Origin: Ancylobacter polymorphus
Lineage (GTDB): Bacteria > Pseudomonadota > Alphaproteobacteria > Rhizobiales > Xanthobacteraceae
Reading direction: 5' to 3'
DNA length: 64,000 nucleotides
NCBI RefSeq assembly: GCF_030813495.1
Contig: NZ_JAUSUI010000001.1
Span: 372,001 to 436,000, forward strand
The position numbers were made by a program, and so were the translations under genes. Shown in pieces: positions 51,454 through 61,255 of the stretch (its first letter is position 1; each line of letters opens with the position of its first letter). A model generated the notes under the pieces. The model was not told the DNA's origin, searched no databases, and saw nothing but the letters and a program-made list of their open reading frames with translations.

Positions 51454-52527
51454 TCACGCGGCCCGTCGCGCGGCGGAGTACGCGTCGATTTGGGCATGCG
51501 TGAACGCTCGCATGTCCGCTCCCGCCCGGCACGCCTTGAACCAGTCCACGGTCAGCGCCACCGCCTCGGCCAGATCGAGGGCCGGCTGCCAGCCCAACTG
51601 CGTACGCGCCTTGGTACAGTCGAGCGTCAGGGTTCGGGCCTCATGCAGGCCGGTCGTGTCACCCTCGACCCGCCACGCCGCCCCTTCACCCCAACGCCGC
51701 ACGAGTTCGTCCGCCAACCTTGATACCGGCACCTCACTGTCGGTCGCAGGACCGAAATTCCATGCCTGCGCGAAGTCCGAGGCGCGCGGACCCAGCAGCG
51801 CGTCCGCCAGCATGAGATAACCGAACAGCGGTTCGAGCACATGCTGCCAGGGCCGCAGCGCCGCAGGATTGCGCACCGCCAGCGCACGTCCCTGGCTGAA
51901 GGCGCGAACCGCATCCGGCACCAGACGATCGACGGCCCAGTCGCCGCCACCGATCACGTTGCCTGCCCGAACCGTCGCCAACGCCGTACCGCCCGCCTTG
52001 AAATAGGAGGCGCGAAAAGCCTGAGCGACCAGTTCCGTACAGCCTTTGCTGTTGCTGTAGGGGTCGTGGCCGCCCATGGGATCGCTTTCGCGATAAGCCC
52101 ACATCTGCTCACGGTTCTCGTAGCATTTGTCGCTGGTCACGATGACGGCAGCCCGCACGCCCCCCCGCCGGCGGATGACATCGAGCACATTCGCCGTCCC
52201 CATCACATTGGTCGAGTAGGTTCGCAGCGGATCGTCATAGGAGGGACGAACCAGCGATTGCGCCGCCATATGGATGACGACCTCCGGCGCGGCCCGATCA
52301 AACGCGGCTTCAACGGCCGCGAGATCGCGAACATCGCCGATGATGCTGTCGAGCGTGCGGGCGTGGGAGAGGTGGGCAAACAGGCTGGGTTCGGTCGGCG
52401 GCTCCAGCGCGAAGCCGGTGACAATGGCGCCCAGTCGCTCCAGCCAAAGGCCGAGCCATGCTCCCTTGAAGCCGGTGTGCCCGGTGAGCAGCACGCGGCG
52501 TCCCCGCCATGCAGCATCGAGGCTCAT
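51454..52527 (-). CDS. rfbG: CDP-glucose 4,6-dehydratase
   Basis: A 357-residue extended SDR from ATG 52527. RVLLTGHTGFKGAWLGLWLE is the NAD-binding motif, DPYSNSKGCTELVAQAF carries Tyr/Lys, and AAVIVTSDKCYENREQ supplies the catalytic Asp/Lys region. It forms CDP-4-keto-6-deoxyglucose. ATGA overlap with rfbF. Length and motifs match the RfbG family. Confidence 0.93.
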   Translation of the reverse strand: MSLDAAWRGRRVLLTGHTGFKGAWLGLWLERLGAIVTGFALEPPTEPSLFAHLSHARTLDSIIGDVRDLAAVEAAFDRAAPEVVIHMAAQSLVRPSYDDPLRTYSTNVMGTANVLDVIRRRGGVRAAVIVTSDKCYENREQMWAYRESDPMGGHDPYSNSKGCTELVAQAFRASYFKAGGTALATVRAGNVIGGGDWAVDRLVPDAVRAFSQGRALAVRNPAALRPWQHVLEPLFGYLMLADALLGPRASDFAQAWNFGPATDSEVPVSRLADELVRRWGEGAAWRVEGDTTGLHEARTLTLDCTKARTQLGWQPALDLAEAVALTVDWFKACRAGADMRAFTHAQIDAYSAARRAA

Positions 52528-53300
52528 GCCCACACCTTCCAGGGAGCCGCGCCGGACGTCCAGCGCTCCTGCAAAAGCCGGCGGTCGCGCGGCGTGTCCA
52601 TAGGTTGCCAGAAGCCGTCGTGAAGGAAGGCCTTCAACTCGCCCTGCGACGAGAGAGACTCAAGGGGTTCCTGCTCCCATGCCGTGGAATCGTCCGAAAT
52701 CAGGTCGAGAACCTTGGGCGACAGCAGGAAAAAGCCGCCATTGATCCGGCCCACCTCGTTCGGTGGCTTCTCGCGGAACGAGGCGACACGCCCATCGGCG
52801 TCGATCTCAAGGACTCCGAAGCGGCTTGGCGGCGTCACCGCCGCGATCGTCGCGAGCCGGCCATGGGCCTGATGAAAGGCCAGTTCCGCCTTGAGGTCGA
52901 TGTCGGCGACGCCGTCGCCATAGGTCATGGCGAAGCACGGCTCGCCACGCAGATAGGAGGCCACCCGCTTGAGCCGGCCTCCGGTATTCGTGCCGTCGCC
53001 GGTATCAACCAACGTGACGCGCCACGGCTCTGCGGTTTCCCTGTGCACCTCCATCGAATTTCCTGCCATGTTGAAGGTTACATCGGACATGTGCAGGAAA
53101 TAATTCGAAAAATACTCTTTGATGACGTAGCCGCGATGGCCCAGACATATGATGAACTCATTGAAGCCGTGGGCAGAGTAAATCTTCATGATGTGCCACA
53201 GGATCGGGCGCCCACCGATTTCGATCATCGGCTTCGGCACGACCGTGGATTCGTCGCTGATGCGCGTGCCAAATCCTCCTGCGAGTATAACGACCTTCAT
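52524..53300 (-). CDS. rfbF: Glucose-1-phosphate cytidylyltransferase
   Basis: A 258-residue nucleotidyltransferase from ATG 53300. VILAGGFGTRISDESTVVPK and PMIEIGGRPILWHIMKIYS define the CTP-binding region; YGDGVADIDL gives the metal-binding Asp. It makes CDP-glucose, the entry to CDP-dideoxy sugars. It starts at the TGATG overlap with the giant fusion gene. Length and motifs match RfbF. Confidence 0.95.
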   Translation of the reverse strand: MKVVILAGGFGTRISDESTVVPKPMIEIGGRPILWHIMKIYSAHGFNEFIICLGHRGYVIKEYFSNYFLHMSDVTFNMAGNSMEVHRETAEPWRVTLVDTGDGTNTGGRLKRVASYLRGEPCFAMTYGDGVADIDLKAELAFHQAHGRLATIAAVTPPSRFGVLEIDADGRVASFREKPPNEVGRINGGFFLLSPKVLDLISDDSTAWEQEPLESLSSQGELKAFLHDGFWQPMDTPRDRRLLQERWTSGAAPWKVWA

Positions 53301-56300
53301 CAGGCACAAATCCCTTCGATAGCCTGCACGAGTTGCCTGCGCATCGTCTCACGGGAGAAGTGCTCCTGCGCAAAGGCCTGCTGCGCGCTCGCCTGCCTTG
53401 CCCACAGATCGCCATCCGTAGCGAGCTGGCGTACCGCCTCTGCCAGTTCCGCAGGGTTCGCGGTGACGGCACAGATGGTCTCCAGCCCCGGCATGCCTTG
53501 GGCCCCGACCGGCGTCGTAACCAGGGGCAACCCATGCTGCAGCGCTTCCACCACTTTGGATTTAACCCCCGCTCCAATCCGTAACGGCACAATGGCGACG
53601 CGAGAGGTCCGGTAATACCGCGTCAGATCTTCGGCGCTTACCCAACCGCGAACGGTCACGCGCTTGGAGGCGAGAGCCTGAACCTCCGCGGTCGGATATG
53701 AGCCGACAAGCGACAGGTGCAAATCGGGCATGACTTGCCAGATCAGCGGCATCACCTCCTTCACGAGCCATATGGCGGCATCGACATTCGGCGAATGCGC
53801 AAAGCCGGCCACGAAGAGCAGCCCCTCCCGGGTCTCGAAGTCGGGAGTCTGTGTTGGCAATTCGACGATGTAGGGAGAGACAAGCTGAACGGGAGTGGAA
53901 GGCTCCATAGCCTTCACCACCGCCACCTCGTCAGCGGAGGGATAGAGCACGCAGTCCATCTGCGACCAGATCCACCGCTCCTCCTGCTCCTGCGCCTGTG
54001 CCGCCGCAAGGTCTTCCGGCTGTCCCGTGGCCTGATGGGCAAGCCGGAGCCTGCGATGATGCAGGTCGTGCCCGTAATAGACCGAGCGGGCCCTGGTATT
54101 GTTCCGGACGGTGTCCATGTATTTCGCGGTGATGTGGGGCCGGCTGAACAGCACGGCGTGCAACTGCCCGCCAAACTGCTTCATCCACTCATTGAAACCT
54201 GCCAGTGTGGCGAGCGGCCCGTAGAGAATCTCGATGCCCATGTCCTGGATCAGAGGGGCGTAGTCAGGGTGCAGATAGCCGTTCTCAGTCAGGAACTTCA
54301 CCACATAGCCGGCGCTTAGAAGCTCGGAGAGGAACGCCACCATGGTTCGTGAACCGGCGTCTCGGTCCGGTTCCGGCAGATAGTGATCGATGACCAGCAC
54401 GACCCTGCCGGTAAAGTTGCGTTCGCGGGCGCGAAACACATTCACCGCGTTGGGATAGTGGCGGGCTTCCAGCTCCGCGCGCCACCGCTCGACCAGCCGT
54501 TGCTGGTTCCGAACCTGATAGGACTTGATGCCTTCGGACGTGTCGGTGCCGTGGGAGACACCCTCATGGTGGATGACGACCGAGCGCGGCTGGTACAACA
54601 CCTTCCGAGACGCTGCCCGCGCCTTGAACGCCAGATCGGAGTCCTCGCAATAAGCCGGCGCGTAGGCGATGTCGAAGCCGCCCTGGTCTCGGAAGAACGC
54701 CGCGTCGACGAGGATCGAGGCGCCGGAACAATAGTCGACCTCGCGGGTGTAATTGTACTTGGGCAGCGCCGGATCGTCATAGCGCCCGAAATTCCAGGCC
54801 GAACCATCCCGCCAGACGATGCCGCCGGCTTCCTGCAGACGCCCGTCTGGATAGACCAGCTTGGAGCCGACAATGGCCGCCGAGGGGTGCAAAGCGAAGG
54901 TGCGAAGCAGCGTGTCGAGCCAGCCCTCGGTCACCTCCGTGTCGTTGTTGAGGAAGTGAAGGTAGCGTCCGCGCGCCTGGCCGGCGGCCTTGTTGCAATT
55001 ATTGATAAAGCCCAGATTGGTCTCATTTTCCAGAAAGACCAGGCCGGGAATACGGCGCAGCAACCCCAGCGCCGGGTCTTGAGAGGCGTCGTCGATGACA
55101 ATCACCTCGTAGGTCGCCGCGGGCCGGAAACGGTGCATCGACGCCAGGCAGCGCAACGTATAGTCGACTTTGCCATAGGTCGGGATAATCACCGAGACGA
55201 GAGGTGTGTCTTCGCCAATGCCGAAGTCGAGTCCTTCTGCCATCGGCAGCAAATCGACCCCCAGTCCGGCCGCCATCGCCGGCCGCGCGGCAGGCGACGT
55301 GCGGATCCTGAAAGCCGACTTCGCCTGCCCACGCAGTGCCCGAAGCCGCGGCTTCACCGCGCGGTACACTGCCGTCCTGCGAATCCGGTCTCTCATCCAG
55401 CGCCTCAGCGTGCGCAAGGGCCGCCGACGCATCTCCTCGATCTGGCGCGCATAGGACGCGTGGAGCTCATTCAGCGAACTCAGATGCGCGGCTTCAAATT
55501 GCTCGCGCTCAAATCTGCGGTCGCCCTCAAAACGCGCAAGGTCGGCCCTGAGGCGCGACGCTTCCGCCCCTTCATTCTCCTGTGCGCAAGCGAGTTCAGC
55601 CTTCAGGCGGGCGACCTCTGCCGCAGCCGTCTCCCGCGCATGGACGAGTTGGGCTTCAAGACGCACCGCCACTGCGGCACCGACCGCTCGCGTATGGGTG
55701 AGTTCGGCCGTCAGGCGGGCAATCTCAGCCTGAGCCGCCGCCTGCGTCTGTAGCAGATCGGCGCGAAGTCGCTCGATCTCGGTCCCCTCAAGAGACGGCG
55801 GGCTGTTTTCGGCCGCCATCGGTGCCGCCGCACCCGCACGCTGGTCCCTGAACTCGGCGTTGAGGCGGTCAATCTCCGCCTGCCCCGTCCGCCGCGCATC
55901 GGTCAGTTCGGCATTGAGCCGGTCGATTTCCGCCTGCCCAGCCCCACGGACGGCGGCGAGTTCAGCGTTGAGGCGGTCAATCTCTGCCTGCCCCTTGCGA
56001 CGAACGTCGGTAAGCTCGTCGTTCAGCCGACCGATTTCGGACACGCTGGCCCGCACGCTTTCCTCGGCGCTGAGGCGGGCGCCTTCGAGGGCGCGAAAGT
56101 GGCTCGGCGAATGGAGCACGCTGTGGCTCAGGGCCGGCAATTTTTCGTTTGAAGCGAGCGCGATCAGATAGGGCGCCTCGGGCACGCCCGTGCAGGAGGA
56201 GAAGCAGGTCCCATCATCGCTAATGAAGCCGGCGACACCCCGCGCCCCCGTCGCCTCGTCGCCCAGGATCACCGATCCCCACAAGGCACGCTGTTCGAAC

Positions 56301-56869
56301 AGCGCAATATGCGCAAAACGCGTCGCCAACAGGTCGCGCAGTTCCTGGCGGTCCAGTTCACGCACGTGGAAGTCATTCTTGAAATCCCGCTTCTCCGAAT
56401 AGGTGACGCGGTCCGGGGAAGAAATCACCAGCATCCCGCCGGGGCGCAGGACACGGAGGACCTCGCCGACGAAGGCCGGCTGGTCCTCAAAGTGCTCCAG
56501 CGTCTCGAAGCTGACGACAACATCGACCGACTGCGCCTCAAGCGGCAGCGCCTCGGCCTTACCCTCGCGGAACGATACCCTCGCCGTCGCATGGTTGCGC
56601 GCCGCGAAAGCGACGGAAGCGGCGTCAATATCGACCCCCACCACGGAACGCGCGACCTGGCCAAGGAGATGGCTTCCATAGCCCTCTCCGCTCGCCACAT
56701 CGAGAACGTCTTTGCCGCTGCAGAACTGAAGGGCGAAGAGATACCGGTGATAGTGCTCGTGCTGAATCTCACCCACCAGACCGGAAACATAGCGCTCCCC
56801 GGTGAAAGCCATGCTCTCGTCGGGAGACGGGAACCGGAACGTGGGAGGTCGGTGGGAAGACTCGGTCAT
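53300..56869 (-). CDS. Giant fusion: SAM methyltransferase, coiled-coil, GT2 and GT4-type glycosyltransferases
   Basis: A 1189-residue protein. Residues about 20-200: methyltransferase with [15 protein letters not shown]. Residues about 275-480: long coiled coil containing near-identical 18-residue units ([12 protein letters not shown]...). Residues about 550-800: GT2 with [37 protein letters not shown] and EDSDLAFKA. Residues about 820-1180: GT4-like with [17 protein letters not shown] and [20 protein letters not shown] 56869 is chosen; an inner ATG at M20 is possible. It probably builds and caps the O-polysaccharide, the coiled coil acting as a length ruler as in WbdD; that is inference. 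Confidence 0.88.
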   Translation of the reverse strand: MTESSHRPPTFRFPSPDESMAFTGERYVSGLVGEIQHEHYHRYLFALQFCSGKDVLDVASGEGYGSHLLGQVARSVVGVDIDAASVAFAARNHATARVSFREGKAEALPLEAQSVDVVVSFETLEHFEDQPAFVGEVLRVLRPGGMLVISSPDRVTYSEKRDFKNDFHVRELDRQELRDLLATRFAHIALFEQRALWGSVILGDEATGARGVAGFISDDGTCFSSCTGVPEAPYLIALASNEKLPALSHSVLHSPSHFRALEGARLSAEESVRASVSEIGRLNDELTDVRRKGQAEIDRLNAELAAVRGAGQAEIDRLNAELTDARRTGQAEIDRLNAEFRDQRAGAAAPMAAENSPPSLEGTEIERLRADLLQTQAAAQAEIARLTAELTHTRAVGAAVAVRLEAQLVHARETAAAEVARLKAELACAQENEGAEASRLRADLARFEGDRRFEREQFEAAHLSSLNELHASYARQIEEMRRRPLRTLRRWMRDRIRRTAVYRAVKPRLRALRGQAKSAFRIRTSPAARPAMAAGLGVDLLPMAEGLDFGIGEDTPLVSVIIPTYGKVDYTLRCLASMHRFRPAATYEVIVIDDASQDPALGLLRRIPGLVFLENETNLGFINNCNKAAGQARGRYLHFLNNDTEVTEGWLDTLLRTFALHPSAAIVGSKLVYPDGRLQEAGGIVWRDGSAWNFGRYDDPALPKYNYTREVDYCSGASILVDAAFFRDQGGFDIAYAPAYCEDSDLAFKARAASRKVLYQPRSVVIHHEGVSHGTDTSEGIKSYQVRNQQRLVERWRAELEARHYPNAVNVFRARERNFTGRVVLVIDHYLPEPDRDAGSRTMVAFLSELLSAGYVVKFLTENGYLHPDYAPLIQDMGIEILYGPLATLAGFNEWMKQFGGQLHAVLFSRPHITAKYMDTVRNNTRARSVYYGHDLHHRRLRLAHQATGQPEDLAAAQAQEQEERWIWSQMDCVLYPSADEVAVVKAMEPSTPVQLVSPYIVELPTQTPDFETREGLLFVAGFAHSPNVDAAIWLVKEVMPLIWQVMPDLHLSLVGSYPTAEVQALASKRVTVRGWVSAEDLTRYYRTSRVAIVPLRIGAGVKSKVVEALQHGLPLVTTPVGAQGMPGLETICAVTANPAELAEAVRQLATDGDLWARQASAQQAFAQEHFSRETMRRQLVQAIEGICA
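55861..56040 (-). repeat. Tandem 54-bp repeats encoding 18-residue coiled-coil units
   Basis: Copies start at 55861, 55915 and 55969 with exact 54-base spacing; a diverged fourth copy follows toward 56040. Each unit encodes (R/G)[17 protein letters not shown]. The units are in frame with the fusion gene, so copy-number changes would lengthen or shorten the coiled coil without frameshift. Confidence 0.85.
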
Positions 56870-56932
56870 GGATGCAATTCTAGATAGCGAGTGCGGAGTA
56901 TTCGGACACAGGAGTCGCCTGCCATCCAGCAA

Positions 56933-57937
56933 CTATGGATCGTCAGCGGGCATCAGCCTAGCGTCGCCCCCACGCCCATCCGACCCGAGCCGCGACATGG
57001 ATTTCGACGTGTTGGCATCCACAACACCATAATGACGCAACGGCACCAACACATCAGTCTTCAGGCCGAGGACGCTGCCGCCCCCTTCGCCGACGAAGAC
57101 ACATCCGAATTTTCCCGACGCCAGTTGCCGGAGCATCACGTCGCGATCTTCGACCGTCAGCATCTCCACATAGCCGGGCCCCTTCAGCGGCGACCGTCCC
57201 TGGGCAGACGCCTAGTACAAGCCCTGCCGCTGCGCAAGGATGACCCATTCGTCCCCCGGCCGCGGTTGGCGGCGAATGAAGTCCAGCTCGTCTGCCACGA
57301 GAGGCGAGGGAGGCGGACCCGGCCGTCGAGCATCCGCACGGCATCGCGCCAGAGCGGGCCGATGTTCTGGATGAACGGAATGCCGCAGAACATGAGAACC
57401 GCCAACGTCAGCGCGGGCATGGCGAGTTGGACAGGACCCAGCTCGCCGGCGCGTACCATTCGACCCGTTCGGTCCGGCAAGACGGTCGCGATCGCCAGTG
57501 CCGGCCAACACATCGTGACGCGATTGAAGATGTGCGAACGGCCCTGATAATAGACGAACAGCCCCCATCCGAGCGCGCTGAGATAGAACACGACATCCAC
57601 GCACGGGGAGTTCGCCCCCGGCGCCATTCGGTCAGCGCAAACAGCAGGCCCAGAAGAGGGGAAGCATGTTCATGCCTAGACGGTAGAAGAGGTTGGGATA
57701 GGTCATCAACCACTGTCCGTGAGGCGCCTGTGACGAGACGGCCGTGAAATAGATGGCAGTGGCCGCGATCGTCAAAGACAGCACCGTCAGGAGCAGGAGC
57801 AGCGCCCGCATTTCGGGAGAGCTGCGTCTCCCACCGCCCTTGGCGCTGCCGGCCGCCGAATCGCTTTCGCCGCTAGCCGACACAGACGTGTCGGGCGAAC
57901 TGTCTGCCTTAGAGCCATAGTCCATGGCCGAGTTCAT
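56933..57937 (-). pseudogene. Decayed polytopic membrane protein gene
   Basis: Homologous text appears in successive frames: from ATG 57937, LLLLLTVLSLTIAATAIYFT then NLFYRLGMNMLP; in a second frame LLGLLFALTEWRRG; in a third VVFYLSALGWGLFVYYQGRS and LAMPALTLAVLMFCGIPFIQ; back in the first frame DELDFIRRQPRPGDEWVILA. A TAG at 57212-57214 interrupts this, followed by LASGKFGCVFVGEGGGSVLG to the stop at 56933. At least two frameshifts and one stop are present. The layout (several helices then a soluble C-terminus) suggests a membrane glycosyltransferase; that is a guess. Confidence 0.65.
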
Positions 57938-58240
57938 CAGCCCCCGTTTGCGCAACCTGCTTTCCTTCCCATGGGCGGGCTCGGACGGCTCTCCTTCAGT
58001 CTCTATCTCACGCATTTCCCGATCATGTTCACGATTGGCATCGCCCTCTTCCTTCAGCTGGAGGCATGGCTCGGCTATATGCCGGCGGCGTTGATCGCGA
58101 GCCAGACTAGCATCGGGATCAGCCTTCTGGTTGCGATACACTTTGAGCGCTACATTGACCGCCCCTCGCTTCGCTTGTCCCACAAAGTGGGTGGACACAT
58201 GACCATGCCGGCAGACCTTCCCGCCCAGCAGGCTGCCTGA
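57924..58240 (+). pseudogene. C-terminal remnant of an OafA-type acyltransferase
   Basis: FISPRLRNLLSFP in one frame, then MGGLGRLSFSLYLTHFPIMF and IGIALFLQLEAWLGYMPAAL in another, which match the last helices of acyltransferase-3 proteins. The frame shifts near 57970, and the rest of the gene is gone. It abuts the decayed membrane gene on the opposite strand near 57924-57937, marking an old rearrangement junction. A short expressed product from ATG 57971 cannot be excluded. Confidence 0.6.
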
Positions 58241-58241
58241 C

Positions 58242-59462
58242 TTGATTGATCAGGCCGTCATCCTCTGCGGGGGCATGGGCACCCGCCTCGGCGCGCTGAC
58301 CGAAGCGACGCCCAAACCCATGCTGGAAGTCGCCGGGCGCCCCTTCCTCTTTCACCTCATCCAGGAAGTGGCCCGCTATGGCGTGAAGCACATTGTGCTG
58401 CTCGCCGGCCGTTTCGGTGAGCAGATCGTGACGGCGTTCCATGGACGTCGGCTGTTCGGCGCGCAGGTCGAGGTGCTTGTGGAGCCTGGACCACTCGGAA
58501 CGGGCGGCGCGTTGCGTTTCGCGGCCGATCGTCTCGCGCCGCAGTTCCTGCTGTTGAACGGCGACTCCTGGATCGATGCCGACCTCGCACGCTTTGGACT
58601 TGGCTGGCACAAGGCAAGGGAGCGGGATCCAGAGGTCAAGGCCCAGATGCTGCTTCACCGCGTGCCCGACACGGCGCGTTTCGGCCGGGTCACGCTGAAA
58701 GCAGACCGGGTCGTCGGGTTCGAGGAGAAGGGCGCCCCGCTCGCGGATGCCTCAGGCCTCATCAGCGCCGGCGTCTATGCAATCGACCGGGCGATTCTTG
58801 ATTTGATCCCGCCCCATGCCGCCTGCTCCCTGGAGCGGGACGTACTTCCACGCCTCGTGGCGGAGGGACGCGTCGTCGCCTCGCAGGCGCGCGAGGGAGC
58901 GTATTTCGTCGACATCGGGATTCCCGAGACCTTCGCGCAGGTACAAGTGGATCTTGTCGCCGCCCGTACGCGTCCGGCCGTATTCTTCGACCGGGATGGG
59001 ACGCTCAATCGCGATGGCGGCTACACGCATCGAGTCGAGGATCTCGTCTGGATGCCGCAGGCACGGGAGGCCATCGCTCACATCAACGAGCTTGGCTATT
59101 TCGTCTTCGTGGTCACGAACCAGGCTGGCATCGCCCGCGGCTATTATGACGAGAACGCGGTTACGGCCTTTCATGACGCCATGCAGGTCTCCCTGGCCTC
59201 TGTTGGCGGCCATGTGGATGCGTTCGAGTGGTGTCCGCACCATCCCGAGGCCGTTATTCCCGCCTACCGCCGCGATTGCCCGCGCCGTAAGCCCGGCCCG
59301 GGTATGCTCCTCGACCTGATGGCGGCCTGGCCGGTGGATTCGCAGCGAAGCTTCCTCATCGGCAACAGCTCCGCCGACATGGAAGCCGCACGTGCTGCGG
59401 GCCTCCGCGCGCTGCGTTACGAAGGCGGCTCTGTCGTCGACATCGCCGCCCAATTGCTGTAA
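58242..59462 (+). CDS. Fusion of heptose-1-phosphate guanylyltransferase (HddC) and heptose-bisphosphate phosphatase (GmhB)
   Basis: 406 residues starting at TTG 58242. Residues 1-240: nucleotidyltransferase with ILCGGMGTRLGALTEATPKP and LNGDSWIDADL, as in HddC, which makes GDP-D-glycero-alpha-D-manno-heptose. Residues 245-406: HAD phosphatase with AVFFDRDGTLNRDGGY (nucleophile Asp), VTNQAGIARGYY and CPHHPE zinc-binding segment, as in GmhB. The two are usually separate proteins. They act at consecutive ends of one pathway, which also has hddA and gmhA nearby. Confidence 0.88.
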   Translation: MIDQAVILCGGMGTRLGALTEATPKPMLEVAGRPFLFHLIQEVARYGVKHIVLLAGRFGEQIVTAFHGRRLFGAQVEVLVEPGPLGTGGALRFAADRLAPQFLLLNGDSWIDADLARFGLGWHKARERDPEVKAQMLLHRVPDTARFGRVTLKADRVVGFEEKGAPLADASGLISAGVYAIDRAILDLIPPHAACSLERDVLPRLVAEGRVVASQAREGAYFVDIGIPETFAQVQVDLVAARTRPAVFFDRDGTLNRDGGYTHRVEDLVWMPQAREAIAHINELGYFVFVVTNQAGIARGYYDENAVTAFHDAMQVSLASVGGHVDAFEWCPHHPEAVIPAYRRDCPRRKPGPGMLLDLMAAWPVDSQRSFLIGNSSADMEAARAAGLRALRYEGGSVVDIAAQLL

Positions 59463-59473
59463 GTGGTACCTGA

Positions 59474-60469
59474 ATGTGGATTAGTAAAACTCCCCTTCGC
59501 GCCAGTTTTTTTGGCGGCGGCACCGACTACCCCTCCTATTTTCGCTCCAGTCCGGGCGCCGTACTAGGTGGTACCATCGATAAATATATCTATATCCAGG
59601 CGCTTCCTCTCTCGCCGATCGCTGAGCAGAGGTTTCGCGTGACCTACCGCACGACGGAGAGTGTGCAGCGGATCGAAGACATCCAGCATCCGGTGGTCCG
59701 CGAAAGCCTGAAGCTCTACGGCTGGGAGTGCCCGCTGAACATCGCGACCATGTCGGATTTGCCAGGCAATACGGGACTTGGCAGTTCGTCAGCCTTTACT
59801 GTCGGCTTCATCAACCTGCTTCACCGCATGCGCGGTGTCCAACTGACGCGCTATGAACTGGCGCGGCAGGCCATTCGCATGGAGCAGGACATTCTCCAGG
59901 AAAATGTGGGCGTCCAGGATCAGATCCACGCCGCCTTCGGTGGCCTCTCGCGCTATGAGTTTTCCGGTGAGACCATTGCCATCGAGCCGCTGACGCTCAC
60001 CACGAGCCGTCTGGCGACCCTGAATGCCTCGCTGCTGCTCGTCTACACCGGCGCGCAACGTCGTGCCGTGGATGCGCTTGAGAGCCAGCACAGGCGCACC
60101 GTCAGCGGCGACAATGCCGCCTATCTCGCTGAAATGTATGAGATGACGCGCACGGGCACGCGCCTGTTGGAAGAAGCCGGCGATGACATGGCGAGTATCG
60201 CTCGCTTCGGCCATCTCCTGGACGAAGGCTGGCGCCTGAAACGCAAACTGGGGGAGGGCGTGACCAGCCCGATCATCGACGAGTTGTATCGTCGCGGGAA
60301 GGAACTCGGCGCGCATGGCGGCAAGCTCCTGGGCGCCGGCGGCGCCGGCTTCATCCTCCTTATCGTCGAACCCGGCCGCCACCCTCTGTTCGTGGAGCAT
60401 TTCGGCGCCGGCAATGTCATTCCGATTTCGCTTACCGATGGCGGATCGACAGTGTCACATTTCGCCTGA
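59474..60469 (+). CDS. hddA: D-glycero-alpha-D-manno-heptose-7-phosphate kinase
   Basis: A 331-residue GHMP kinase. ISKTPLRASFFGGGTDYPSY at the N-terminus, SDLPGNTGLGSSSAFTVGF for ATP binding, and GGKLLGAGGAGFILLIV at the C-terminus. It phosphorylates heptose 7-phosphate at C1 in the GDP-heptose branch (HldE is the ADP-branch analogue). 11 bases after the HddC-GmhB gene, so co-transcribed. Confidence 0.92.
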   Translation: MWISKTPLRASFFGGGTDYPSYFRSSPGAVLGGTIDKYIYIQALPLSPIAEQRFRVTYRTTESVQRIEDIQHPVVRESLKLYGWECPLNIATMSDLPGNTGLGSSSAFTVGFINLLHRMRGVQLTRYELARQAIRMEQDILQENVGVQDQIHAAFGGLSRYEFSGETIAIEPLTLTTSRLATLNASLLLVYTGAQRRAVDALESQHRRTVSGDNAAYLAEMYEMTRTGTRLLEEAGDDMASIARFGHLLDEGWRLKRKLGEGVTSPIIDELYRRGKELGAHGGKLLGAGGAGFILLIVEPGRHPLFVEHFGAGNVIPISLTDGGSTVSHFA

Positions 60470-60543
60470 CCGCTCGCCTGCCGTCACGCACGTATTTCCA
60501 CGCCACGCAGATGCCTTCGAGCGTAAAGCCTGCAGGCGCGCGA

Positions 60544-61128
60544 CTATCGACCGGGCGGGCAAAGCGCCGCTTCGGCGATGCCGCACATCACGTGCCCGAT
60601 CGCGATATGAGCCTCCTGGATATGGCTGGTCTGTTCATGCGGCACGGCCACCAGCACATCCGCGAGCGCGCCCAGCGCACCGCCGCTCGCCCCGGTAAAG
60701 GCGACGCCTGTGATGCCCATCTGCCGGGCGGCCTCGAAAGCCTTCACCACATTCGCGCTGTTGCCACTGGTGGACAATCCGACCAGCACATCGCCCTTGC
60801 GGCCGATGCCACGGACCTGGCGCGCGAAGACATGCTCAAAGCCATAGTCGTTGGCAATCGCCGTCAATGCCGACGTATCCACGGTCAGCGCCAAGGCCGG
60901 CAGAGGAGCGCGATCCGAGAGGAATCGCCCCATCAGTTCGGCCGCAAGGTGCTGCGAATCGGCTGCCGAGCCCCCATTGCCGCAAAACATCACCTTGCCA
61001 CCGCTCGACAAGGCATCGATCCAGGTGTCGGCCGCCCTGCGGACATCGGCCGCCATGGAGTCGAGACGGCCTAAAAGTCGAGCGGATTCAGCAAAATAGG
61101 CGCGGATGCTGTCGGTCGAATTGATCAT
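60544..61128 (-). CDS. gmhA: Sedoheptulose-7-phosphate isomerase
   Basis: A 194-residue SIS-domain enzyme. MFCGNGGSAADSQHLAAELM carries the catalytic and zinc-ligand region; ALTVDTSALTAIANDYG and LVGLSTSGNSANVV follow, with EQTSHIQEAHIAIGH giving Glu/His ligands. It makes D-glycero-D-manno-heptose 7-phosphate. Convergent with hddA, so it has its own promoter although it acts first in the same pathway. Confidence 0.95.
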   Translation of the reverse strand: MINSTDSIRAYFAESARLLGRLDSMAADVRRAADTWIDALSSGGKVMFCGNGGSAADSQHLAAELMGRFLSDRAPLPALALTVDTSALTAIANDYGFEHVFARQVRGIGRKGDVLVGLSTSGNSANVVKAFEAARQMGITGVAFTGASGGALGALADVLVAVPHEQTSHIQEAHIAIGHVMCGIAEAALCPPGR

Positions 61129-61255
61129 GGTTGTGGCTCGGAAATGCAGCGACGATGTCCGCCCGCTACCGTCCCGACCGAGGGCAAGTCGATGGCTGGC
61201 TCAGACCGCGGGCAGACTTAGGAGGTCAACCCGCGACTGTCCACACGAACAACGG

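Noticed and set aside
55861-56040. Possible CRISPR or noncoding satellite
   Set aside because: Units are contiguous with no unique spacers and are in frame with the coiled-coil coding sequence.
57971-58240. Independent 89-residue gene
   Set aside because: It matches only the last helices of a larger acyltransferase and its upstream homology continues in a different frame, so a remnant is the simpler reading.
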